Shown: positions 1 to 12,200 of the stretch, one piece after another
Layout: each line of letters starts with the position of its first letter
Position numbering within the stretch: position 1 is the first letter of the stretch
Assembly: GCF_901709675.1 (NCBI RefSeq)
Contig: NC_051089.1
Span: 6,631,476 to 6,695,475, forward strand
Reading direction: 5' to 3'
DNA: 64,000 nt
From: Syngnathus acus
Lineage: Eukaryota; Chordata; Actinopteri; Syngnathiformes; Syngnathidae
Notes under the pieces: generated by a model
Databases searched by the model: none
Told to the model about the DNA's origin: nothing
Seen by the model: the letters and a program-made list of their open reading frames with translations, nothing else
Translations under genes and position numbers: made by a program

Positions 1-2070
1 CAAATATGGTTTTGTGCCAGTAATTGCAAAAAGGGAGACACAAGTACCAAACAACCGGTTGATTCTCGGCTGAAATTGGCACGCATCATAGTCAGGTTGA
101 AGAGCACGCACATAAGAGTTCAGCTGCTTTCCAGATGAATCTTTGAGAGATAGTCAAGGCCATTCATAACAAGTGGTTGCATAGATTACAGCAAGCGTCC
201 ACGTCTAAAACAAGACACCGCTCGGGGATTCAATTACATCATGTGACATGCGAGGCAAAGCCATACCCCATGATGTAAAACAATACTCGTCAGCATCACT
301 TTATGTTCTGTGAGCTAAATCCTTGGTGTTTGATTACAGTGATAGGGTTTCATCTGTCAGTGTGGCCACAGACTGAGAGGCAGGACTTTATTGATTACGA
401 AAGACCCACAGGGCTGATAAGCGAAGCATCAGATTAAAGGCTCCAATTCTATTAGATCTATGGCGGACATTAGGAACCTAATTACCTCCACCAGACGAGG
501 GGTTACGCTTGTCATTTGTTAGCTTCGGCTATAGTAAATCCATTCAATTCTGGCTCCAATCTGGATAAAGTTGCAGAATGAGGAATATAAGTTTTGTCTT
601 GAATAGTACGGTCCATAGCAGAACAGCAAAAACAGATTGTGTGTGCTGCTGTGGTTGTTCAATCCTGTGTACATGTGTGTGTTTTCACAAGTCTAATTGG
701 GATGCTCAAGGGAACATGTTGACTTAACAATTAGCAGTCAACTCAGTGCAAAGCATGACACCACTGGCTTTTATCCCCCCCCGCCCCCCCCTGGATTTCT
801 TTTATCTGAAGTACATGTCTCCCAACAGCCCCTTATCCGCCTGTCAGGAACTTGGCTAGTTCGCCATATTCAAATCAGGGTCGTACGGGGCGGGGGGGTT
901 AATAAATAGCCTGTCGAGATTCTGTTGTTACATTGTGTGCTAGCACGGGTCAGCCTAATTAACACAGGCTGCTTGTCAATAAGTCATGTGTGAAAATCCA
1001 GTGAGGTTCATCGGGGAGCCGTGTTTATGCAAGCGCACACGCCACTGAGTTGGCTGTGTGCAGGGTTTAAAAAAAAAAAAAAAAATCTCCAATTTTAATG
1101 TGAACATGCACATTAAAGTGTATTAAAGTTTGCGGGGTCTCTTCAATTTGTTTCTGACACACTTGCGTACTTTCCGGAAGGGAAAAGTACATTGTGCTCT
1201 TTTACAAAAAAGTTTGAGAGTGACACAGTTCAGCCGGGAATGTGAGCTCCCCCTTTGAGCCTGTGGCTAAAAATAGCTTTGTGTGCCAGCCCGGCTCTGT
1301 AGGCCATGTTTTGAAGTAGCAACATGGAGCCTGGCCCCGCTCTGTTTTTAAGAGGTCACTGCCTGCTCACTAAGTAAGATCGGATTCACTCTGTGCCACT
1401 GACAGACGCAGCATCACTGAGTGTATTCACCAGCCCTCCATGCAAGGCTTTCTGCTGAGTCATGACTAAAAGTACGTTTACATGGCAACAAGCATGTACA
1501 AACAGGTATTATTTTCTAAATTATGACAAATGCCTGGTCAATGGCTGGCAATTTCACACACGTGCAACTGCTTGGCCGAAAGGCAACTCACAATTGTACC
1601 TGAATCAATGTAGACAATTTTTGCAAAACGTTATTCACAACTGAACTGCAACATATGGAAGTAGATTAAAAACAAGTTGTAGTTGCTAACCAAAAACATC
1701 TTCCAAGGCTGATCAAGGAGTTATTGTACATTATGCCGAGACAGCATTCCAGTCGACCCGGACAGGTGGTCGCTTCACAATATTGTGTGCATCCATGTTT
1801 ACATTCCGGGATTTATGAATTCGAGGTTATGTTCTGCAACAGGTAGATTTTTTTTCGGAAACCTCAATACTATATATTACAACGCATGGTAAAATAAGTA
1901 TAGCATAAGCTTTTCATAGGTCAAAATTAAAGACAAAATTAAAATATACATATAGACTGCGCTCTGCACGAGAATTGCACCTGAAACGTAAATAGGACCC
2001 GGAGTGTGTGTCGAAAAACTGCCCTTGTTAGCTAGCAGATGGCCCTTGTGACGTACAGGCTTGTGTAGAG

Positions 2071-2076
<6 letters not shown>

Positions 2077-2135
<59 letters not shown>
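2077..2135. repeat. (GA)n microsatellite
   Basis: An almost pure GA dinucleotide run of about 58 bp, preceded by a few GAAA units. It lies about 180 bp from a long GT run. Confidence 0.95.
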
Positions 2136-2138
<3 letters not shown>

Positions 2139-2314
2139 CGAGATTTTGTGTCTTTAAGGCTAATTTTTCAATATTGTTAAGAAAAATATATTTTTTTTTT
2201 ATTGTTTGGAACTCCTCCATCCATGCTATTGTTACATTTAGCGCAACAAACGAGTTGATGGAATTATTAACCAATGAAATTAATGAGCCAAACCCATCTC
2301 TATTTTGTTGCAGT

Positions 2315-2424
<110 letters not shown>

Positions 2425-4169
2425 CCACACAAAACCACAGACACACAGGAGGTAAGGTGACAGACTGACAGACAGATGGGCGGACAACTTTAACGTCCAA
2501 TCACTCAGCACGGCACCACCGACGAGACACTCAATTTGGAACGTTCTCTGCTTCAGACGTACAAAATGAAGCACAGCTGCTCTTTTTCAAAACGTGCCGC
2601 TTTCTTAGTCGTTGCACGTAATGAAGTGCACAATTGCGTTTACTCTGCCGTCTTTGTCGGCAAAAATATTTGTTACGTTATCATCCACACAGTCTGTTTG
2701 TCCTACTCAGCTGCCATAATAACAGAAGGTCCGCCTCAGACAGATCGTCGTGGCACAAATGTACACACAGCAAGTGAAGCGTATAGACGAGACAACCTCT
2801 GACATCAAAGCTATCACTGATCCAATGTTTATCGTGGTAAAAATCTGCGATACACAGATTTTCTAACAAACTTTTTTTTTTTTACCACATGCTTCAAGCA
2901 CATTTAAACTTAATGTAATCCTTAGTGCACAAGTTATCAAACTACCACCCAAAAATATACCGAGCTCCCATGAATTTATTGAGTGCAAGGTTAATTGAGA
3001 GCATTCAGAGAATTTTGTTTTCATGATCACAAAAGCACAGAAACTATCAAACGAACGATCAGGCTTATTTCATTCCAGACATTTTTGCAGATCTATATTT
3101 ACAAAAAATATTGAATAAAAATCTATATATAACAAAATAATTAGAAAGTATAGCAATTCTACAAAATTGACTTTTTAGTAACATATTTCTTTTGCTGCCT
3201 CTGTGCGTGACTGAGTTCACTAATAGATTTGTCTAGCAAACCTCCTGATTGGCTGACATTAAAAGAACCTTGGAAACAGGATGGAAAAAAAAACATATTT
3301 CCATCAAATTAAAGCCAATAACAAACATTTGCGGCTCTGTTCCCCTTTGAAAGAAATGGAAATGGACGTCATGTGTCATCTTTCCATACCATGAAGGTCT
3401 CACAGAGGCAAAAGCTTAGGAAAATGGTGCCAGTGCTTCCTTGGCCTTCCAGACAGGAGGATGGAAAGACCTCCATGAGCACGCACATACTAAATTCAAA
3501 CCATGCTTGCGTTGTTCCTCAAACGCTAAACACGTTGTTGCGGCTGTTGTCACTCATCAGCCGTACAAGAATTCAAAAGCGGAGAAATGCATACAATGCA
3601 CATAATCTGTGTGGGAGTCACATGAATGCAAACGTGAGAAGATGTGCACTGATGATTTTGTTTTGTCTACTTGGAATGATGACATGTAGGAACAGAAGTT
3701 ACAATTAGCTGTCAGGAGACAATTGTCACACACTGTGATTATCTTCTATAATAGGTACCTAAAGGCTTAAGGACATTGTCGGTCATTATGACAGTTGTTG
3801 GAGACTGTTTCACCGCTAAGTACAAAAGCACAAAGTTATTCAACAGTTTACTAGGCAAGAATCATGTCAAGAAAGAAAAATCCATCAACTTCAAGAAAGC
3901 CACTTTGGGCAAAGAAATGAGTTTTCTAAAGAGAACAACAATGCTGGCTTTTGATTCGACCGTTTGCAAAAGACGTCATTAACAAAGCCCTGCAAAGTGG
4001 AAACTCTCCTGAGATACCCCCCTTCCCCCCCTTTGTGGGCAAATCAAGCCTCTTCTGCGCAAAGCTTTTCCATTGTGGCTCTTTATTTCCTTAAACCACT
4101 GTGCCGGTCTCAACCGACACTTTTGAGAATGTGGAATAGTCACTGCACATGAGTGAAAATGAAGACTGC

Positions 4170-4400
4170 TTAATGCGGAACATGTTGCAGAGAGCGCTGG
4201 CTTTTTGGAGAGGGCATCTTCGGTGGATCATAAATCTGACTGTCATCAGCATAGTGATTGAAGGAAATCCCATGCTTTCTCAAGATGGAACCCAGGGGTA
4301 ACGAATAGAAAGAGTAGTAGAGGGCTTAACATTGAACCCTGTGGAACGCCATAAGATAAGATTCAAACCAATCCAGAACGCTACCACAAATACGCTTGTA
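4170..4400 (-). mobile_element. Decayed LINE reverse-transcriptase fragment
   Basis: On the minus strand, positions 4383 to 4327 encode a peptide containing LDWFESYL followed by HRVQC. This resembles the segment upstream of the catalytic block of L2/CR1/Rex-type reverse transcriptases, where LxWFxSYL is usual. The neighbouring DNA, including a stretch reading as CCCTGTGGAACGCCAT, matches a repeat I recognise as common in fish genomes. No intact ORF survives. Confidence 0.5.
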
Positions 4401-5223
4401 CATTTCAAACCTCAAGATCACGACTAGTGTTTGCCGTCTTCTTGCTGTAAAAAAGCAGGGACATTTTTTTTTTCGATATCTCAATGTGAAACTTGTATAT
4501 TTTCCTGAGATTTGTGCAATCAACTGTTATTCAACTGAAGCTGTGGATTGCCTCATAGTGTTTTGCAAATAGGGAGCCCCCCTGCAAGTCATCTGTAGAG
4601 GGTCTCCCTCCGGTTCAGGGGAAAGCATTCTACCAGTAAATACGTGAGTGGGGCAACAGTAAACTACACTTCAGTCTCCACTCAGATCTCTCTTTCACTT
4701 GTGGCTTTCTGGTACTGAATTCAAAAGAATCTGTTGATGATGTCAAATGTCACTAAGTTACCTTTGCAGCACACTCATTGAGCAGTCATAGGTCAGAGCT
4801 TATGACGCATAACATTTCTGATAGAGGAAACAATCACATACGGTGGAAGTCTAAAAGGCGTGTCACAACTTTTTCTCAATAAACAAGTTGAAATTTGGTG
4901 CAGTGGAAAAATTAGTGATTGTTTCTGCAAACACCCACAGGACACGGCATGTCTTCCACTGACCACTTTGATCGTCACACGTTGCTATTTGTGTGAACAA
5001 AACAAACTGCCTTCTTTTAACCCTCTGTACAACTGGCTTTCGTTTGGAAATGTATTATTATATAATATTCAAGATGTGCTAATCCAAATTATACTTGACC
5101 AGGGTGGGGACTTTGGTGGGATTTATTTTTTGTTCCATTTATCTTTGTAAATATATCAACAAACATAAAACATTGAATGATACATTTTAGCTTTATAGTG
5201 GCAACTTTTGGATAGTTTAAATT

Positions 5224-5358
5224 TATGGAACCTTTACTGGTAGCACTCTGGATTACTTTAGAACCTGTCTAGCAGTCAAATCAAGCCTCTGTACTTCTTA
5301 TGGTGTTCCACAGGGCTCAATTATAGGGCCTCAGCTTTTTTTATATATATTTAATGCC
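5224..5358 (+). mobile_element. LINE reverse-transcriptase fragment (YGVPQGS block)
   Basis: Plus-strand translation from about 5226 gives a peptide running through LDYFRTCL to SYGVPQGSIIGPQLFLYIF. This is the YGVPQGSxLGPxLF signature of non-LTR retrotransposon reverse transcriptases. It stops soon after and no downstream FADD catalytic block was found, so this is a dead fragment. It is opposite in strand to the fragment near 4.3 kb. Confidence 0.7.
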
Positions 5359-6637
5359 CCTGCATGGGTTCCATCCTTTTGAAAAAGAAATGTAGTTCTG
5401 ACAAGGAACAAATTAGTTAAGGGTAAAGTAACTTTGCTACAACGGGATCTGCACCAAGCTATAAATGAAATTTTATGTGTGAAATTTTGACACAGATGAA
5501 TTTTTTTCACTTGATTCATCTTTTTTTATACATGGTTATAAAGTTGATCTTTCGTTTCTTAGGGTACTCTGAAAGGCGCATTATGATCATGAGTAGTCAT
5601 GTTTTCAAATATATGCATCGTCGCACACGAGCCCAGTGCGAGCGAGCGTGTGGTTGGGTTGACGTAGGGAAGGAAGAGCCTCCCACGCCAACAGGATGAC
5701 ACGACCCATGGTGGCCAGGCACGGAAAGCACATGCGCCACGGCAATAACTTGACTTTGTTGTTACATGAACATTTAGTGGCAATGATTAGAAAAAAAACA
5801 ACTTTAGAGTAGGAATACCATATATTTCATTCTATACGCAATGTGCCCCCCTCCTCCACAAATCCTTGTTGAGCAGCTTTGTGGAATGACTTTTATTCAA
5901 ATGAGTTACGGCACGCGGGGTCTTGTTTTGCCGCGTTTTTTTGAAGGTGACGACAGTGCAAAGGAAGGCCAAAAGAATGCAATGCGCGCTTCCTTTATCA
6001 GCCAACAGACAAGCTGGAGTCGTCTTCCAGCACCAAACCAGTCCATCCAGCCTCGTCGCCGACATGCCGCCACACGGCAACGAGTTACACGTTCAACTTA
6101 TTCGTACACGCAAATGACATGTAGGATTTAGTTTGCAAAACGTCTCAGCTGATTTGCTGAGAAAATTCATGAGCCTTCTGCTATAATTTCAGGAAATACA
6201 GAATTAAAAAAGAAAATAAAGAAGAATCCAAGTTCAGCAATCGTATTCTGGAATCGGCCTGAAATTTCAGTTACAAAACATGTACAAAAACGTTTTCATT
6301 CTTTCTTTTCCGCAGTTAACGAGATCATCGGCCGAGACATGTCACAGTCACCCAGCGGCCGTGGCGCCGTCCGAACGGCCCACGGCACACAGTCGTAGCC
6401 AACCGACCGGATGGCAGTCCCAACACCAGGGTACTTCAACTCCCACAGTGCACCACCTGTCAGGCCTGCTCAATATACTGTATACATGCATCAAGAGCAT
6501 GAATGTGGGTGATTTGATTTTCTTTTTCACAAAAATCACCCTTTTTGAAACGATCAAAGCATTTACGATCCCTTTGAGGAGAAGAAGCAGCTCAACATTC
6601 CGCAACTGTCAATCACATGTAAAGCTCTGGACATCAC

Positions 6638-6653
6638 TCACGCCCCCTGCTGG
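6638..6653 (-). promoter_or_regulatory. Candidate CTCF site
   Basis: The minus strand reads CCAGCAGGGGGCGTGA, a close match to the CTCF core CCASYAGRGGGCRS. This is motif evidence only; occupancy is unknown. Confidence 0.4.
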
Positions 6654-7286
6654 CAATACCTGTTGTTGTTCTTGATATATAGATGCCATAAATTGGCAGT
6701 AGATAAAACTTTTTCTATTAGACGAAGCTCCACCCTATACTCCTTAAACATAGTTGCTTGGCACTTAGATGTCAGCAGATGGCGCCAAAGTGATATTTTT
6801 TACATTAGGGATGGCTTTGGCCTGAGCGCAAAAAAATATCAGATAGGTTAAAAAGAAAAATGGCAGATGCCGAACCGCGAATGAGCAAGGGTCACTGTAT
6901 TATTTATCACTATTACCTGGTACTAGCATTGAATGGCAGCAAAGTTCCCTTTCCAACCAAATGACCTGAAATCTCCATTTTATTCACAAGCTATAAGATG
7001 GCTGCTCATTTTCTCTGTGCAATCATTTGAAAGAAAAAAAAAATCTCCCCAGTGTGCCTTGTTTGCAATGAGACAAAAGTATTTTCTAATAATATAGTCC
7101 ACAAAATGTCCAAGGTCTGGATGTGAAGATTTTTTTAAACAAAACCAACCCCAGCAATATCACTTGAACTGGACCATTTTTTTCCCTGCTGGTCTTATGA
7201 TGATAATGATGATGATGATAATGAGTCTATGCATTCACCTTCAGCCTAATAAGCCTTCACAAACCCGAAATATGAAACCTGTAGCA

Positions 7287-7365
7287 CAGGGGTGGGCAAC
7301 CTGTGGCTCGTTGGCCATATATGACCCACCGGGTCGGAGCAAATGATCTAAGCCCACCTCGTCGG
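7287..7365 (+). mobile_element. hAT-like terminal fragment
   Basis: The sequence starting CAGGGGTGGGCAACCTGTGG has the CAGGGGT..CAA start and GGCTC/GGCC-rich character of ends of non-autonomous hAT elements. The other end was not found, so the right border is a guess. Confidence 0.45.
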
Positions 7366-8337
7366 TCTTTTGAGGAATTCACGACAGCTATCTGATGACT
7401 TAATGAGAACTGAGGAAACCCACCCCTGACAGAGACCTTGAGACAGCCAAGGCCCATATTGTGCGTATGTGTGCGAGAGAGCGAGAGGAGTGTCTAGTCC
7501 TATTTTAAAGCACACGTGTATCTAAGGCTATGCAAAGTACAATAAATATGACAAAGGAGTTACTTTAACTTCACAGCAGCAGAATGACAATTTTTTTAGG
7601 ACGCCTTAACTCGTTTTGTCAGTGTGTGTTGTTGGATTTTTTTTTCCAGGGGGCGGGATGTTTTTATGTTGGTTGTTTTTTAAAGCATCAAAACAAATCA
7701 AGAAACAGTGTCATCTTCGGCCGCAACCAAAGAGTGAACAATACAGCGTGTTCCCACTTGACAAAAAAAAAAAAACTGTACTCAACTCTATTTTTGATAC
7801 AAATGGATGTCATGTCATTCCTTAAAAAAAGATTGGGGACATACTGTCTGAATATTGAACGCGATAAATAGATATATGACAAATAAAAAGGATGACACGT
7901 ACATGACGTTGACAGCCTTTGCAGCTTTTTTTTTTTTTTCCTTTCATGTGTTACCCATCTGTATACAAACTGTTTTGTACAGAAATTTAAAAAGGGAAAT
8001 GCAGGTTTAGCTGATGTTTACCAAGCCTTGTATTGTCAACAGTTGTATATTTTGTATGTTAAAGGATTTTTTTTTTTGGTAACTTCTACGACTGCAGTGC
8101 TTTTGGAAATTATTCAAAGGGAATAACTTGCATCATGCTGTAGGTTTTCAAAAGTAGTGACTATCAATAAAATGACAAAAAAAACTTCACCCTGTCTATT
8201 TTTCACTGATTTTCACTCTATTTCTTTTTTCCTTTATAGAGTCATTCATTGATGTATTTCAACATTTTTTGTCACACACAAAAAAAATGTCAATTGACGA
8301 AAACTGCATGCAGACAAACCGTTTTTGCTACCGCTCA

Positions 8338-8392
8338 TGAGCTGGAGCCTATCCCAACTGATTTACACAGTGGACTGGTTGCCAGCTAAAAG
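8338..8392 (-). mobile_element. L2/SINE tail fragment, reverse orientation
   Basis: The sequence reads GCTGGAGCCTATCCCAACTG and later GGACTGGTTGCCAGC. This is the reverse complement of the fish repeat tail that also occurs forward at about 9.55-9.72 kb (GGATAGGCTCCAGC). It is only a short piece. Confidence 0.6.
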
Positions 8393-8500
8393 CTGAAATA
8401 AAAATGACCAAAAAGCAGGCCAACATTTGAGCTAACTTAGCTTAACTTGAGCCGCACTATGTAGACATAGAAAAGGAAGTGGTCACTCATCAATAACATT

Positions 8501-8506
8501 TTTATT
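8501..8506 (-). terminator. Candidate polyadenylation signal of esrp2
   Basis: TTTATT on the plus strand gives AATAAA on the coding strand, about 550 bp past the distal esrp2 stop codon. It is the first such hexamer seen downstream, so a 3' UTR of about 0.55 kb is plausible. Confidence 0.4.
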
Positions 8507-8527
8507 TTTAACACTTATTCACAATTC

Positions 8528-8598
8528 TTATATATATATATATGGCAAAGAAAAAAAATGAAAAAAGAAAAAATATATGTATATATATATATATATAT
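8528..8598. repeat. (AT)n tracts around a purine-rich spacer
   Basis: Two AT dinucleotide runs (about 8529-8543 and 8576-8597) flank an A/G-rich spacer. They could pair as a hairpin. They lie next to the presumed esrp2 polyadenylation signal. Confidence 0.8.
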
Positions 8599-9053
8599 CT
8601 CCTCCCTTATTGGAGGTTTAACAATAGGAGTGCTAGTGTTGCACTCTGGCTAATCTAGGCGCATTGTGGGGCAAGAGTGGGGGGGGGGAAACAAAATCAG
8701 TAGTTTTGTCACACAAAGTCAAAAAGTTGCCTTGTTGTCCTTAACGTTTTCATTGGAGCTGCAGAGTCCAAATGGAACGCAAAAGTTGGTTCATCGCACG
8801 TTTGTTAAGCAGCAATATGAAATCCGGAGGCGAGGTCGGATGGCTCCAATTGCAGAAAAGCGGGCATTCAAAACACCCTCCTCCTTCCACTTGACTGTAT
8901 GGCTTTTGGCTGCTCAAGCTGGCACAAAATAATTGTTGATTTGGATGACATGACAAAATAAAAAATAAAATAAAAAAAACAAGTGCAGACAAATGCTTTG
9001 GTAAGAAGGAAGCAGCCATGTACACGCGCTGGCCAAAATGCATTTGGAGTCAG

Positions 9054-9215
9054 TCAGTTGCAGAAGGCCAAGTGGACCTGCTGGCCGTAGAAGACGTGAC
9101 TGGAGCGCTCGGCCACAGCCCGGCACGCCGCCTCCTCGCTGGGGAAGGTGACCAAGGCCTCACCGCTGCACTGGCCGTTGAAGTTGTACAGGATGAGGAC
9201 GGCGTCCGGCTGGAG
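9054..9215 (-). CDS. esrp2: esrp2 distal terminal exon that completes RRM4
   Basis: After acceptor GCTGCGCAG the exon encodes [20 protein letters not shown] and, further on, [10 protein letters not shown] and VHLAFCN, ending in TGA. This is the second half of an RRM: an RNP1-like SGEALVTF and the last helix/strand. It joins in phase 0 to FFQGYQ of exon 14, giving 733 residues. It is used as coding sequence only if exon 10171-10271 is skipped. Confidence 0.8.
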   Translation of the reverse strand, partial: LQPDAVLILYNFNGQCSGEALVTFPSEEAACRAVAERSSHVFYGQQVHLAFCN

Positions 9216-12200
9216 CTGCGCAGCAAGAAACAAACTAAAAAAAACTACACCTGCTCATATGTCTCGATATTTAGGTTCCAATTTTATGCCAAACACCAGA
9301 GGGCGCCAGCGAGTGTGAGTGAGGATGATTTCACACGCCTGAGACGAGGAGGAAGGGAGGAGATGGCAATGTTATGAGAGGTCATTTTGATCCCAGAAGA
9401 ACACAGCTCAGATTGATCTATTTGGGTTAGTTAACTAGCATGCTTTCTACAGCAGCGAAAAGGAGAAAAGAAGCTGGAGGCGACAGGACAAACTGCTCCC
9501 AAAAAGTTGCGAAGTAACACGCCAAACACATGCATGGTAGGCCGATTGAGAACTCCAAATTGTTTGTAGGTGTCATCGTGAGCATGAATGGTTGTTTGTG
9601 TATATGTGCCTTGCGATTGACTGGCAACCAGTTCAGGATACCCCCCCGAAGTCAGCTGAGATAGGCTCCAGCGCGCTCGCGACCCTCGTGATGAAGTGGT
9701 GTAGAAGATGGATTGATAAATAAATGCTGTACATAATAGATTTGTTTTTTTTAAACTTGCAGTGGGTAAAAGCATTTATCAAGATAATCACATGCAGGGT
9801 TGTTTTGCATCAACTGCAGCGTATCAAGCATCTATTCGGCTTGACTAGCGAGGAAACTGATTCATGCAACCAAGACATAAATTAAATTATGACTTTTCCA
9901 ACGCAACAGCAGCATGCACGTCAAGAAAATATTAAAAGGTTATACTGGTTATCATAATGTATATATTTTTTGGAAAACCAGCAAGGGCCACTCCTCGTTT
10001 ATATTGACGGGAGGGACCCTTGCAGCTTATTCAGCAATCAACACTCAGAACTACTCTAAAAAGCAGCAAGGATTCATTTGGGGAAACATGCAAGCCAGCA
10101 AGCTGAGTCAGAGAGCACAAAGAGCGAAGCAACGCGGCGTCTCGTCCCGCGGGGGTCCGAGACGGCTTACCTTGGGGTCAGCCCCTACAGGCAAAGCCAT
10201 TCTTTGGGCTGAATCAGACTCCTGGCCTGTTCGCTCATCTGAACCAAGCTGCCGTACTCCTCGGGGGCGTACTACACATAGCATGGTAACCAACACAGTC
10301 AGCCTGACACTCATGCATTTACTATTACGTGAACACACACACACTAAATGATGACACTCACACTGAAAGAAAGAAATTAAACCTGCAATGTAAATCCAGT
10401 GGTACCTTGACTTACAAGTGACCCAACTTAAGAGTTTCAGTAAGAGTGATGAATTATCCAAATAAGAGCTCAAATGCTTGCTTTAAAGTGTTTAGTGTTC
10501 CCCATTGAAATTAAAACTATGAAAACAAAATTGCACAACCTGTAATTTATCAAAACATTATTTGTGAGTCTGATAATTTATGGCTAATATCCATTCATTC
10601 TCTGCATCGCTTATCCTGCAACAGAAAGGGAAACAAAACTTTAAAACCATTTAAGCAGCAGCTACTTGAACTGAAAACTATTCTTACGTATATATTGGTT
10701 CTCAGAGAAACAATGTTACTGCCGTTTACCGAGCTGAGAAATTCTTCATTTTTGAATGTCTATTTTACTGCCACCTGGTGGCCGAAGCCGAATGTCGATG
10801 GGAATTGAAGCATAAATTCTCTACAATCTATTTATTACAATTTTGTTTGTTTTTATCTGTTCTGCATAGTGCATTTTGTCCTTGTTAAAAAAAAAACATG
10901 CTACAAAGATGTGCCGTTTTCATCTCAATGGGGAGTGATGATTTGCATGTGGTGACAGAATGCATTGAATTCATAAGTCAAGGCACAACTGAACAAGATC
11001 CTGTGGCCAATAGTGATAGGCATATGAGCAAAAACAAAGACACAAACGGAAAGGTTGTTAGAGTCGGTAAGTGAGAGAAGCTTTGGGATTTTTTTTTTTT
11101 CTTTGACTTCTGTGTAATTCCTTTCTAAAAAAGCAAATTAACCAATTCATAAAATGTTGTTTGTATCTTCTTTAGAAAAAAAAAAGATTAATTTAGATGA
11201 ATGAATTGTTAATACATTTCACTTAACTTTCAGGGAAGCTGTTAAATGAATGGCCAAATATTACAGGACTCCTGATATCAATAATGGCCTGATTAAAGAA
11301 GTGGCATGTGGGTGAAACTATTCCCATCCCAGGTCTTCCATCCCATCTACTAAAAATATCATCTTTAAATCTCAAGTTTCATACTTGAAACAGCGAAAAT
11401 TATTTTCATTCAAAATTAGTTGAAAATATAGTGAATGTCACATTATCCACAAGACTAAAATAAACAAATCCATAATTTAAAAAAAATAAATAAAAATTAT
11501 CCCCATCCCTAATCGCTGAGACTCAGAAGCAAAGTCAGCTATCACACACAATTCAAAGAGAGCAGAGGCAAACACCAAGAACAAAAAACCCTCCACCTAA
11601 AGTCCAGCCACCCTTTCTAGCTGGTCAAGTCAAACCTCACAACTCCACCTCAATCGGCCTGGCAGCAAAGGATTATGGGAGGCAAAGAGGCACTTGAAAC
11701 CAAGAGCGCAGTGACAACACCAAAAATCACATGGCCATCGTTCACACCAATCTCAGCATCAGCATGAAGACCTCGACTAAAACCCTCACATCTCTTGAAC
11801 ACACTCGTGCGGCTCAACGTGGTAGCAGCAGAGACTGACCTGGTAGCCCTGGAAAAAGCTGAGGATGTCTTTGACGCCGGTGTTGTAGGGGAGGCCCTGC
11901 ATTCGCACCAGAGCTCCAGGTTGGGGCAGCACCGGAGACGAGGCGGCCGCTGCCGCCGCGGCCGCATGGTGAGGCTGGGCCACCACTGATGGGGAGGTTG
12001 CGAAGTAGCTCATTGTGGAGGGGGACACTGGGGGGCTGGAGAGAGAACCAGGCAGTTTAACAACTTAGTGGTACTGCTGCTCATTCTGTTCATTATTTCA
12101 GGAAGTTGACAGGATGTACCTAGCTCAAACAAAGCTTGGGAAACACTGGATAGTAAAAAACAGGCAGTGTTTGTCAGTAACCAGCAGATGGTGCTGTTGA

